Shown: piece after piece, positions 1 to 6,081 of the stretch
How the letters are laid out: each line of letters begins with the position of its first letter
Position numbering within the stretch: position 1 is the first letter of the stretch
Assembly: GCA_002425885.1 (NCBI GenBank)
Contig: DINC01000219.1
Span: forward strand, 1,816 to 7,896
Source of the DNA: Spirochaetia bacterium UBA5550
GTDB taxonomy: Bacteria; Spirochaetota; UBA4802; UBA5550
Direction: 5' to 3'
DNA length: 6,081 nt
Program-made: the position numbers and the translations under genes
Notes under the pieces: generated by a model
What the model saw: only the letters and a program-made list of their open reading frames with translations
The model's database searches: none
What the model was told of the DNA's origin: nothing

Positions 1-59
1 GTTTTAATGGCATAATAATTACTATATAATATTGATTTTTCCGAAAATAATAGAGTACC

Positions 60-88
60 TTGAAGTGTTGTCTCAGATTTTATATACT
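60..88 (+). promoter_or_regulatory. Candidate sigma70-type promoter for the plus-strand gene group
   Basis: A -35-like TTGAAG (60-65; 4 of 6 consensus bases) and a -10-like TATACT (83-88; 5 of 6) are separated by exactly 17 bases, the ideal spacing. Transcription would start near 95, leaving a leader of only about 10 bases before the ATG at 106. A GGTG at 96-99 could act as a weak ribosome site. A second perfect -10 hexamer, TATAAT, lies at 25-30 but has only a poor -35 partner (TTTTAA, 2-7). The region is very AT-rich, so chance matches are easy. This is inference from sequence match only. Confidence 0.45.
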
Positions 89-105
89 AATTCCCGGTGT
101 AAAAT

Positions 106-1086
106 ATGGATTCTGGACTTACCCAGCAGGCTAGCGAAAATATACTCATAGTAAAAGGGAGATTCAAGTCAACCTCCATGAATCTCTATGGCCTTTTCCT
201 TTTAATCTTCAGTACAATCAAAAAGCTTGATATCTACCATGTAATTGTTTCGTCCTATTCTGATATGTATGACTTTGAACCACACACTTCGTGGGAAAGA
301 TATGAAGAGATTATCGTAGACAGGAAATGGAAAGGCAACTTCAACAACAGTATGACAGCTTCAATTATGGATGCCTTTACCAAGCTTTCAGAGGACTCCA
401 GATCAACCAAGATACTTTATGATCATGTATACAATTATGATTACGATCAGATGGATCTTATAATATTTGACCTGATAAACAGAATCATTCATGATAAAAA
501 TCTCACAATGGAGACCATTATCCAGGAGGTTTCATCCCAGGAATTCCGCAAAATAAAAGAGGACAGGTCTAAACCTGCTGAAGAGGATAAAGAGAAGGAA
601 CGCCCTGACGACGGCAAACAATCGACTATTCTTCAGGTTAAACCTATTGTTGCACCTATAAACGGCAAACCTATCTACAGCCTGCGAATCGGAGACCGGA
701 TTTTAATAAAAATCATTCCGGCCTCCAGCAGAGAGAATTATTATATAGATCTGTATAATCTGAAAGAGGAAAAAACAATAAGGTCTGTTCCGGCCACAGT
801 TGTAGATATTAAAGCGGGATTAGGCAAAAACAATCCGGTTGAAATTCTGACCGAGATAATGCCGGGAGTTTACGGGCAGTTCAGCGAAGAGGAAAAGCAG
901 GTTAAGCTTAAATTATTTGATCCCATGGTTGACGATACAATAAACGGTAAAAGAAAAGGTTCCGGCGGACCATACGCATCGAATGAAGAGGAGTCTGCTG
1001 CATCGATGAAGAGTATAATGATCATGGCTGCTCTCTTTGTGGTAATCCTTACACTTTTTATTCTTCTGATATTGCTCAGCTGGTAA
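106..1086 (+). CDS. Uncharacterised protein with C-terminal membrane anchor
   Basis: I do not firmly recognise this 326-residue protein. It has three visible parts. Residues 1-150 are a soluble region rich in Tyr, Asp and Ile (YDHVYNYDYDQMD is typical) with predicted helix/strand alternation. Residues 150-172 are a highly charged Lys/Glu/Asp linker. Residues 173-275 are a second compact, strand-rich region with the phrases KPIVAPINGKPIYSLRIGD and EIMPGVYGQFSEEE. A polar linker (about 276-301) leads to one strongly hydrophobic segment at 303-325 that ends the chain. There is no N-terminal signal peptide, so the expected topology is tail-anchored with the bulk in the cytoplasm. The ATG at 106 follows an in-frame stop at 100-102, so the start is not further upstream. 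It is first in a tight group with the glutamine synthetase-like gene 27 bases downstream. The central phrases remind me of uncharacterised spirochaete proteins (perhaps a DUF4899-type family), but that is memory, not a search result. Confidence 0.8.
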   Translation: MDSGLTQQASENILIVKGRFKSTSMNLYGLFLLIFSTIKKLDIYHVIVSSYSDMYDFEPHTSWERYEEIIVDRKWKGNFNNSMTASIMDAFTKLSEDSRSTKILYDHVYNYDYDQMDLIIFDLINRIIHDKNLTMETIIQEVSSQEFRKIKEDRSKPAEEDKEKERPDDGKQSTILQVKPIVAPINGKPIYSLRIGDRILIKIIPASSRENYYIDLYNLKEEKTIRSVPATVVDIKAGLGKNNPVEILTEIMPGVYGQFSEEEKQVKLKLFDPMVDDTINGKRKGSGGPYASNEEESAASMKSIMIMAALFVVILTLFILLILLSW

Positions 1087-1113
1087 TCGAATAGATAAAT
1101 TAGTCAGGTAAAA

Positions 1114-2424
1114 ATGGACACAGATAAAGAATATATTCTAAAATTCGCGCACGAAAACAAAATTAAATTCATACGTCTCTGGTTTACAGATATTCTCGGT
1201 TTTTTGAAAAGTTTCGCCATTACCATTGATGAACTGGATGATGCAATCAACGAGGGTGTCCGTTTCGACGGTTCAACACTGCTGGGGTATATAAGATCTG
1301 ACGAAGAGGAGATGATCGCAATACCGGATGTATCCACATTCCAGGTTCTCCCCTGGCGGCCGAAAGAGGATTCCGTTGCAAGGATGTTCTGCGATATATA
1401 CAGACGGGATATGAAACCCTTTGAAGGGGACTCCCGTTATATACTTAAAAAAAATCTTCAGAAAGCTTCAACCAGAGGGCTCACATACTATACAGGCCCG
1501 GAAATAGAATTTTTCTTCTTTAGAAATTCAGAAAAACCGGAAATCCTCGATCAGGGCGGGTACTTTGATCTCACCCCTCTTGACACGGCATCAGATTACA
1601 GAAGACAGACAGTGCTTACCCTGGAAAAAATGGGTATAGACGTTATATCATCTCACCATGAAGGTTCACACAGCCAGCATGAAATAGACCTTCGTCACGA
1701 GGATGCCCTGACAACTGCTGACAACATAATGACATTCAAGCTAATCGCCAAGGAGATAGGGCAGCTTAACAACATTTATGCCTCATTTATGCCTAAACCG
1801 CTTATGGGACAGAATGGATCAGGCCTGCATATTCATCAATCCCTCTTCAGAGAGGATGAGAATATTTTCTTTGACGCGGGGAGTGATTACTCCCTATCCT
1901 ATGAAGGTAAATACTTCATAGCCGGACTTCTTAAACATGCCAATGAATTTTCAATTATAACCAACCAGTGGATTAATTCATACAAACGGCTGATTGCAGG
2001 ATATGAGTCTCCAACGCATGCGACATGGAGCACCAAAAGTCAGTCCGCTTTTGTACGCATTCCGCAAAGCAGGCTCGATAAACCTTCAGCAATGCGGGTT
2101 GAATTAAGATCACCTGACCCAGCATGCAACCCTTATCTTGCATTCTCTGTAATGCTTGCAGCAGGGCTTAAAGGTATTGAAGAGAAGTATGAACTCCCTG
2201 AACCTTATTTTTCTTCAAATAATCTTGATGACCTGAAAAAATATAAGCCTCTACCCACTCAGCTTCATGAGGCTTTAACCTGTTTTTCCGGAAGTGACCT
2301 GATGAAAGAAATCCTGGGTGAATTTATACATTCAAAAATTATTGAGAACAAGATGTATGAACAGGAACAATTCAACAGATACATCACAGATTACGAGATA
2401 AGTTCATACTTTCCGAAACTCTAA
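1114..2424 (+). CDS. glnA: Glutamine synthetase family protein, type I, divergent active site
   Basis: The family makes glutamine from glutamate, ammonia and ATP in the cytoplasm as a dodecamer. Its 436 residues match the shorter, non-adenylylated type I (alpha) enzymes; the E. coli adenylylation-site tyrosine motif is absent. Visible landmarks are FDGST at 51-55 (usually FDGSS), metal ligands E130 and E132 in GPEIEFF, E183 and E190 in HHEGSHSQHE, NGSGLH with H239, NSYKRL with R292, the flap glutamate E298 in GYES, R315 in VRIP, and R328, E330 and R332 in the MRVELRSPDP stretch. Two deviations stand out. Q310 occupies the position of E. coli R339 (usual 'NRSA', here SQSA), an arginine that contacts the reactive phosphate. 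The usual VAPG between E183 and Q188 is GSHS. The enzyme may therefore be a real but divergent glutamine synthetase, or a gamma-glutamyl ligase for another amine. The start is supported by AGG at 1106-1108, five bases before the ATG. The gene is flanked closely by the tail-anchored unknown upstream and an oxidoreductase one base downstream. Family membership is certain; the substrate is not, and the symbol is provisional. Confidence 0.88.
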   Translation: MDTDKEYILKFAHENKIKFIRLWFTDILGFLKSFAITIDELDDAINEGVRFDGSTLLGYIRSDEEEMIAIPDVSTFQVLPWRPKEDSVARMFCDIYRRDMKPFEGDSRYILKKNLQKASTRGLTYYTGPEIEFFFFRNSEKPEILDQGGYFDLTPLDTASDYRRQTVLTLEKMGIDVISSHHEGSHSQHEIDLRHEDALTTADNIMTFKLIAKEIGQLNNIYASFMPKPLMGQNGSGLHIHQSLFREDENIFFDAGSDYSLSYEGKYFIAGLLKHANEFSIITNQWINSYKRLIAGYESPTHATWSTKSQSAFVRIPQSRLDKPSAMRVELRSPDPACNPYLAFSVMLAAGLKGIEEKYELPEPYFSSNNLDDLKKYKPLPTQLHEALTCFSGSDLMKEILGEFIHSKIIENKMYEQEQFNRYITDYEISSYFPKL

Positions 2425-2425
2425 G

Positions 2426-3517
2426 ATGAAACAGATTTCATCAGCATTGATAGGATGCGGACGTATAGGCTTTATCCTTGAAGAGGATAAACTGAGAAAA
2501 AAACCCTGCACGCATTTCGGAGGGGCTTCTGCTGCCGGGATAAAAATAACATCCGCCTGCGATATAAACCCCGAAAAACTTGCCAGGTTCAGAGATAAAA
2601 CCGGTATTCCCGACACCTCGTGCTACACAGATTATAATGAACTTCTGCAGAAAGAACAACCCCGTCTGGTTATAATAACAACATGGACTGAAAGCCACGC
2701 GCCAATTGCAATTGCTTCAATTAAATCCGGCGCAAAAGTAGTAGTGCTGGAAAAACCTGTTTCAGGTTCTTTAAAGCTTGCCAGGCAGATTGCTGATACA
2801 GCTGCTGAATACGGATGCACTGTTATCGTTAATCATGAAAGGCGTTTTGACAGCAGATATATCAAAGTCAGAGACATGCTGCAGAAAGGTGAGATAGGAC
2901 GTGTTCTTACAGTAAACGCTCGGATACTGACTGGCGGATACAGAGGGGAATCACTACCCGGTGAGGGGGGAGGTCCGCTGCTTCATGACGGCACTCACCT
3001 GACTGATATACTGAGATTTTTTTTCGGTGACTTTAAATCTGTACGTGGTGAATTCTCGAGATTCACCAGGGATTCCGGCTACGAGGATTATGCTTCTGCA
3101 TGGCTGAAAACTGATTCCGGTATTAATGTTTTTCTGGAGGCAGGCGGAGGGAGAAAGTATTTCCTCTTTGAAGTGGAGATATGGGGCACAGAGGGAAAAA
3201 TTATTATCGGGAACGGATACAACAGGCTTTATAAAAATATATCATCACAGTATTACTCAGGGTTCCGGGACCTAAATGAAGCTGAATTCCCGGAATTCAG
3301 TGAAAACAACTGCTTCACAGAGCTTTATAAAAACGCAAAACGCAAGTTATACGGAAAAAATTTCAGCAACAGCTCAACCATAAACGACGGATACCGTGCG
3401 CTTGAGCTTGTCCACGCGGTGTACCTCTCAGCATATAAATCCGGAAAAGAGCTTAACCTTCCGCTTAGTGAAAACTCCGTCAATCTTCATAAAATATTCA
3501 ATCTTAATCACAAATAA
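2426..3517 (+). CDS. Gfo/Idh/MocA family NAD(P)-dependent oxidoreductase
   Basis: This 363-residue protein has the two-domain layout of the family, which oxidises or reduces sugars, inositols and related polyols. The Rossmann dinucleotide loop is ALIGCGRIG (residues 7-15). D46 at the end of the second strand (ACDIN) favours NAD(H) over NADP(H). The family EKP motif is E109-K110-P111, with the presumed catalytic lysine. The substrate-site pattern GGGPLLHDGTHLTD covers 181-194 with H187, D188, H191 and D194. The C-terminal sheet domain runs from about 125 to 330. After the dinucleotide loop there is an extended segment (residues 16-33) containing PCTHFGG, which I associate with a subgroup of unknown substrate found in surface-sugar and other loci. 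The ATG lies one base after the upstream stop and has no clear Shine-Dalgarno of its own, so translation is probably coupled to the glutamine synthetase-like gene. Its stop lies within the oppositely oriented riboflavin synthase gene. The family is secure; the substrate cannot be told. Confidence 0.9.
   Translation: MKQISSALIGCGRIGFILEEDKLRKKPCTHFGGASAAGIKITSACDINPEKLARFRDKTGIPDTSCYTDYNELLQKEQPRLVIITTWTESHAPIAIASIKSGAKVVVLEKPVSGSLKLARQIADTAAEYGCTVIVNHERRFDSRYIKVRDMLQKGEIGRVLTVNARILTGGYRGESLPGEGGGPLLHDGTHLTDILRFFFGDFKSVRGEFSRFTRDSGYEDYASAWLKTDSGINVFLEAGGGRKYFLFEVEIWGTEGKIIIGNGYNRLYKNISSQYYSGFRDLNEAEFPEFSENNCFTELYKNAKRKLYGKNFSNSSTINDGYRALELVHAVYLSAYKSGKELNLPLSENSVNLHKIFNLNHK
3282..3300. repeat. 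Perfect 19-base palindrome inside the oxidoreductase gene
   Basis: CTGAATTCC and GGAATTCAG are exact 9-base inverted arms around a single central C. The span encodes an E-F-P-E-F run, so the symmetry may simply follow from a repeated Glu-Phe codon pair. The one-base centre rules out a normal RNA hairpin and there is no T-tract, so it is not a terminator. It could in principle be a binding site for a dimeric protein, but nothing else supports that. Confidence 0.5.
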
Positions 3518-4173
3518 CCGTTTTCAGCAAGTTTTTTCAGAAGAGATTCATCATTAGCGGCATTATCACTCCCCTGCTCTATCCGGCCGAACAGTATTAT
3601 TCTTTCAACATATCTTGCAAGTATATCTGTCTCAAGATTTACCCTGTCGCCGGTTTTCCATGATCTGATATTTGTGTTTGCAAGAGTTTCAGGTATCAGG
3701 TAGAGTCTGAATCCATCCTTATCAGCAGATACAACAGTGAGAGAAATACCGTCAACCGCGATTGATCCTTTTTCAACGATAAACTTCATATCTTTCTCAG
3801 GAACAGATATATCAAGCTCAACGCCCTGAGAGTCTTTACTGATCTTTTTAACATTACCTGTAAAATCTACATGCCCCTGGACTATATGGCCGCCAAGTCT
3901 GGAACTCAAAGTGAGAGCTCTTTCCAGATTAACAATCCTCCCCGGCTTAAATTCGCCAAGTGAAGTTATTGAAAGAGTTACCCTTGATACAAAAACAGAA
4001 AAGGTATCTGCTGACATATCAACCACTGTCTGGCATGCGCCATTTATTGAGATGGAATCGCCTCTTTTTGTACCCTTAAGAACTTCAGACGCCCGGACTT
4101 CGAGAATTTTCCCTTCACCTGCCTCTTTTAAACCTGCAACAATCCCTGTCTCTTCAATTAAACCTGTAAACAC
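3508..4173 (-). CDS. ribE: Riboflavin synthase (alpha chain type)
   Basis: It catalyses the last step of riboflavin synthesis: two 6,7-dimethyl-8-ribityllumazine molecules exchange a four-carbon unit to give riboflavin and the pyrimidine precursor, which is recycled. The 221-residue chain begins with the near-universal MFTGLIEETG and contains the two tandem lumazine-binding barrels. The N-barrel has S40, C47 and T49 (matching E. coli S41, C48, T50) followed by LERA and GGHIVQGHVD near 83-103. The C-barrel has K135, D141, S144 and T146 in the VEKGSIAVDGISLTV stretch, then PETLANT and the closing DILARYVER. Oddities are Gln at 48 where Leu is usual (CQTV rather than CLTV) and SRVTLSITSLG at 63-73 in place of the usual ETL-type phrase. 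A tail of about 30 residues follows the last barrel, as in many relatives. The start codon is GTG, fixed by the conserved N-terminus. It lies 7 bases after ribD, and its stop overlaps the end of the convergent oxidoreductase gene by 10 bases. Confidence 0.96.
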   Translation of the reverse strand: MFTGLIEETGIVAGLKEAGEGKILEVRASEVLKGTKRGDSISINGACQTVVDMSADTFSVFVSRVTLSITSLGEFKPGRIVNLERALTLSSRLGGHIVQGHVDFTGNVKKISKDSQGVELDISVPEKDMKFIVEKGSIAVDGISLTVVSADKDGFRLYLIPETLANTNIRSWKTGDRVNLETDILARYVERIILFGRIEQGSDNAANDESLLKKLAENGYL

Positions 4174-4177
4174 AACA

Positions 4178-4182
4178 TCCTC
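4178..4182 (-). promoter_or_regulatory. Shine-Dalgarno for ribE, overlapping the ribD stop
   Basis: On the minus strand GAGGA lies four bases before the GTG start of ribE and shares its first two bases with the TGA stop of ribD. A ribosome finishing ribD is thus placed directly on the ribE start, which argues for coupled translation. It also supports the GTG as the true start. Confidence 0.7.
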
Positions 4183-5407
4183 ACATCATCTCAAAATTAT
4201 ACTGTTCCCTGTATCCGCAATACAGCAGATCAGTTCCAATCATAGCTGTTGTTATGTCATGGAGAAAAAGTGAATCCGACATTTTATCCAGAGCAGAACC
4301 CCTGATTGGAGGTATGCCGTCACCGGCAACTTTGGGAGCTATGATATACATAAACTGATCAATGGAGCCGGAATTAAAAAAAGTCCCGTTAACTCCCCCG
4401 CCACCCTCAAGCATTGCATGCATTACACCCTTTTCCTTCAATACCCTGAAAATAAAATCGGTCTCCTCATCTGAATCACTGTCAGACCCGATATAAAGAT
4501 TAAGTTTCCCGGCCATCTCTTTAATTGAGGGATTTAAGCTAATTGCCCTGTTATACGACCGCTCCCCTGCTATAATAATATAGTTATCATCGCGGAAAAA
4601 ATTACAGTTTGCATGAATATAATCAGGCATACCTACAAGTACACGCAGAGGTTCAACGGAAATATCGGGTTCCGCTTTCAGTAACTGTTCAATCAAAAAA
4701 TTTTCTCTTCCGTTTAATCTGATATTTCCATCTGAAAACACACCTCTGGCATCATCATCAAAATCTTCAGGACGGATGTTCAGAGACGGATTATCATTAA
4801 TAAAAGTATTCTTACCGACAATCACGGCGTCAACCTTTGAGCGGAGCTTGTGTACCAGCAGCCGGGATGGTTCAGAGGATATCCATTTTGAATCACCTGA
4901 TGATGTCGCAATTTTGCCGTCAAGGGTTACAGCACATTTATTGATAATAAAGCTCCTCCCCCTGAGTATATATTTCTTAAAACCGCGCAGAAGATCTGAA
5001 GCAGCAGGGGAGAACCTGTGCATCATCTCAACTTCAACTCCCGCATCCGTAAGCATCCTGATTCCTTTCCCCGCCACAAGAGGATTAGGGTCAAGAATTG
5101 GAACATAAACTTTTTTTATTCCGCTTTTTATTATTGCTTCAGCACAGGGGGGAGTTTTCCCGTAATGGCTGCAGGGTTCAAGAGATACAAACATTTCTGC
5201 GCCGTTCAGATCAGCACCGGAATTCATAGCATCTTTGAGTGCTGTCACTTCAGCATGGTCGGAACCGTAAACTCCGGTCCCCCCTTTACCGATGACATTA
5301 CTGTTCCTGACGATGACCGCCCCCACCGATGGATTGGGTGAAGTTTTTCCCATCTTCGAAAATGCAATTTCGCAGGCCATCTGCATAAATTTTTCTTTAT
5401 CTGACAT
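4181..5407 (-). CDS. ribD: Bifunctional riboflavin biosynthesis deaminase/reductase RibD
   Basis: It deaminates 2,5-diamino-6-ribosylamino-pyrimidinone 5'-phosphate and then reduces the ribosyl side chain with NADPH, giving 5-amino-6-ribitylamino-uracil phosphate. The N-terminal cytidine-deaminase-like domain (about 1-130) has the zinc site H51-A-E53 with catalytic E53, plus C79 and C88 in PCSHYGKTPPC, and the substrate phrase TSPNPSVGAV at 22-31. The reductase domain (about 150-405) shows KCAVTLDGKIA (157-167), SGDSKWIS (170-177), a VIVGKNT stretch near 195-201, NDNPSLNIR (204-212) and the LEGGGGVNG phrase (333-341). At 408 residues it is about 40 longer than the usual 360-370; the extra length sits mainly at 213-252, a charged insert. 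I chose the ATG at 5407 over a TTG nine bases upstream, because a CGGA lies ten bases before the ATG but only two before the TTG. With this start it overlaps the preceding gene by 11 bases. Followed closely by ribE. No FMN riboswitch fits before it, so any such control must lie upstream of the window. Confidence 0.96.
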   Translation of the reverse strand: MSDKEKFMQMACEIAFSKMGKTSPNPSVGAVIVRNSNVIGKGGTGVYGSDHAEVTALKDAMNSGADLNGAEMFVSLEPCSHYGKTPPCAEAIIKSGIKKVYVPILDPNPLVAGKGIRMLTDAGVEVEMMHRFSPAASDLLRGFKKYILRGRSFIINKCAVTLDGKIATSSGDSKWISSEPSRLLVHKLRSKVDAVIVGKNTFINDNPSLNIRPEDFDDDARGVFSDGNIRLNGRENFLIEQLLKAEPDISVEPLRVLVGMPDYIHANCNFFRDDNYIIIAGERSYNRAISLNPSIKEMAGKLNLYIGSDSDSDEETDFIFRVLKEKGVMHAMLEGGGGVNGTFFNSGSIDQFMYIIAPKVAGDGIPPIRGSALDKMSDSLFLHDITTAMIGTDLLYCGYREQYNFEMM

Positions 5408-6081
5408 TTGATTCAATTCCGAATTTTATATAAAGCTCATCTCTATCTTTGTCCAGCATGAAATCCCTGTCAAGCCGTACAACAAGCTTTTCTGAAAGTC
5501 CCCTGTTAAACTTAACTGTCTGCATATACCCACCGGCAATACTCCCTGCATACATAAAAAGAGTTGCAGCACCTGAAACTGCTGCAAGAGGCTCAACATT
5601 ATTCACATGAGCTCCCCATGTGATGGCTGAGCCTGCAGTTACGACAATCAAGGTTACTATCCCTGTACCGGGTTCCCCTGCGTATACATAACCCATACCG
5701 GGGATAATACCGTAAACCGCTCCAAGAAAAGGTGACTTTTTTTCCTCTGAAAGCTTCATGGCGTATTCATAAGAATCACGGTATTCAATTGCTGTTGACT
5801 GACTGAATGCGGAACAATTGTTAAAGCCGCTTAGTATTGAATAATAGTACTTTCTTTTTTCGTAATACTCCGCATAAATGGACTCACTACATTTATTATT
5901 GGATAAAAACTCAGTTAACAGAATACTATTAAAAACACCGGATTTCATTAAACTGTCAATTTTGAAAATATTTGTAGCGCACAATGAATTTACATCCGCA
6001 GATATACTGTCGTTATTCAGAATATCATTATAACGCCCGCTTTTAAAAAGTATATACGAATCCGTTATATTATAACAGGAC
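5397..6081 (-). CDS. Membrane protein of unknown function with PGMGYVYAG motif, 5' end missing
   Basis: The reading frame stays open to the right edge, so the visible 227 residues are the C-terminal part of a longer protein. A TTG at 5984 could be misread as a start, but 32 further codons continue in frame beyond it. The N-terminal visible half (1-115) is helical and Tyr/Ser-rich; YILFKSGRYNDIL at 9-21 resembles a tetratricopeptide-type helix, and cysteines are frequent. From 116 to 186 it is hydrophobic: PFLGAVYGIIPGMGYVYAG (117-135), a likely membrane span at 140-155, and another at 163-185. It ends in a soluble tail of about 40 residues containing LDRDFMLDKDRDEL. I recall proteins with a similar 'PG.G..Y.G..G.G' membrane module after repeat helices in several Gram-negative phyla, often near yidD, but I cannot confirm the family. 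Its stop overlaps the ribD start by 11 bases, implying a shared transcript and coupled translation. No function is assigned. Confidence 0.82.
   Translation of the reverse strand, partial: SCYNITDSYILFKSGRYNDILNNDSISADVNSLCATNIFKIDSLMKSGVFNSILLTEFLSNNKCSESIYAEYYEKRKYYYSILSGFNNCSAFSQSTAIEYRDSYEYAMKLSEEKKSPFLGAVYGIIPGMGYVYAGEPGTGIVTLIVVTAGSAITWGAHVNNVEPLAAVSGAATLFMYAGSIAGGYMQTVKFNRGLSEKLVVRLDRDFMLDKDRDELYIKFGIESNVR

Noticed and set aside
1104..1337. Minus-strand open frame of 77 codons, serine-rich
   Set aside because: Shadow of the glutamine synthetase-like gene; its low-complexity serine run mirrors acidic and aspartate codons of the real frame.
2404..2820. Three minus-strand open frames of 62-85 codons
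   Set aside because: They are opposite the Rossmann domain of the oxidoreductase, whose motifs fix the true frame.
3490..3560. Bidirectional terminator at the convergent junction
   Set aside because: I found no stable inverted repeat with a T-tract. The two CTGAAAA-like stretches on the minus strand are direct, not inverted, repeats.
3911..4273. Open frame of 120 codons on the plus strand
   Set aside because: It lies antisense to ribE and the end of ribD, both with clear conserved motifs. Its translation has no recognisable domain.
4776..5341. Two overlapping plus-strand open frames of 110 and 107 codons
   Set aside because: Both are antisense to the well-supported ribD, and neither looks like a real protein.
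5408..5416. TTG at 5416 as an upstream start for ribD
   Set aside because: The nearest purine-rich ribosome site (CGGA) is only two bases before it, whereas the ATG at 5407 has a workable ten-base spacing.
5408..5700. FMN riboswitch ahead of ribD
   Set aside because: The sequence before ribD is coding for the membrane protein and shows no room or conserved elements for this leader RNA.
5397..5984. Complete 195-residue gene starting at TTG 5984
   Set aside because: The frame continues without a stop to the window edge and the extra residues look like continuous helical protein, so the gene is cut by the window rather than starting here.

Overview
The window is a compact, fully coding stretch of roughly 40% GC by eye, from a bacterium with short intergenic gaps. 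There are three genes on the + strand (106-3517) facing three on the - strand (6081-3508). The two groups converge and overlap by 10 bases at their 3' ends. I see no mobile element, CRISPR array, rRNA, tRNA or phage gene. The layout and protein styles suggest a Gram-negative anaerobe, most plausibly a spirochaete or a relative of the Bacteroidota/Fibrobacterota group. This is inferred from protein flavour only; no marker fixes the taxon.

Plus-strand group: a reasonable sigma70-type promoter (60-88) precedes an unrecognised 326-residue protein with a charged linker and a single C-terminal membrane anchor. Next, 27 bases downstream, is a type I glutamine synthetase-like enzyme. One base after that is an NAD(P)-dependent Gfo/Idh/MocA-family oxidoreductase. 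The spacing implies one transcript. The glutamine synthetase-like protein keeps its metal-binding glutamates but has Gln at a normally invariant active-site Arg (E. coli R339) and an altered loop between two metal ligands, so its substrate should not be taken for granted.

Minus-strand group: the 3' part of a membrane protein gene with a Pro-Gly-rich 'PGMGYVYAG' motif runs in from beyond the right edge. Its stop lies inside the start of ribD (bifunctional deaminase/reductase), which is followed after 7 bases by ribE (riboflavin synthase). RibD performs the second and third steps of riboflavin synthesis and RibE the last. The other enzymes (ribBA, ribH) are not in the window. No FMN riboswitch can be present directly before ribD, because that space is coding sequence.

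I found no clear new multi-gene system. The best leads are the divergent glutamine synthetase, the tail-anchored unknown next to it, and the unknown membrane protein translationally linked to riboflavin synthesis.
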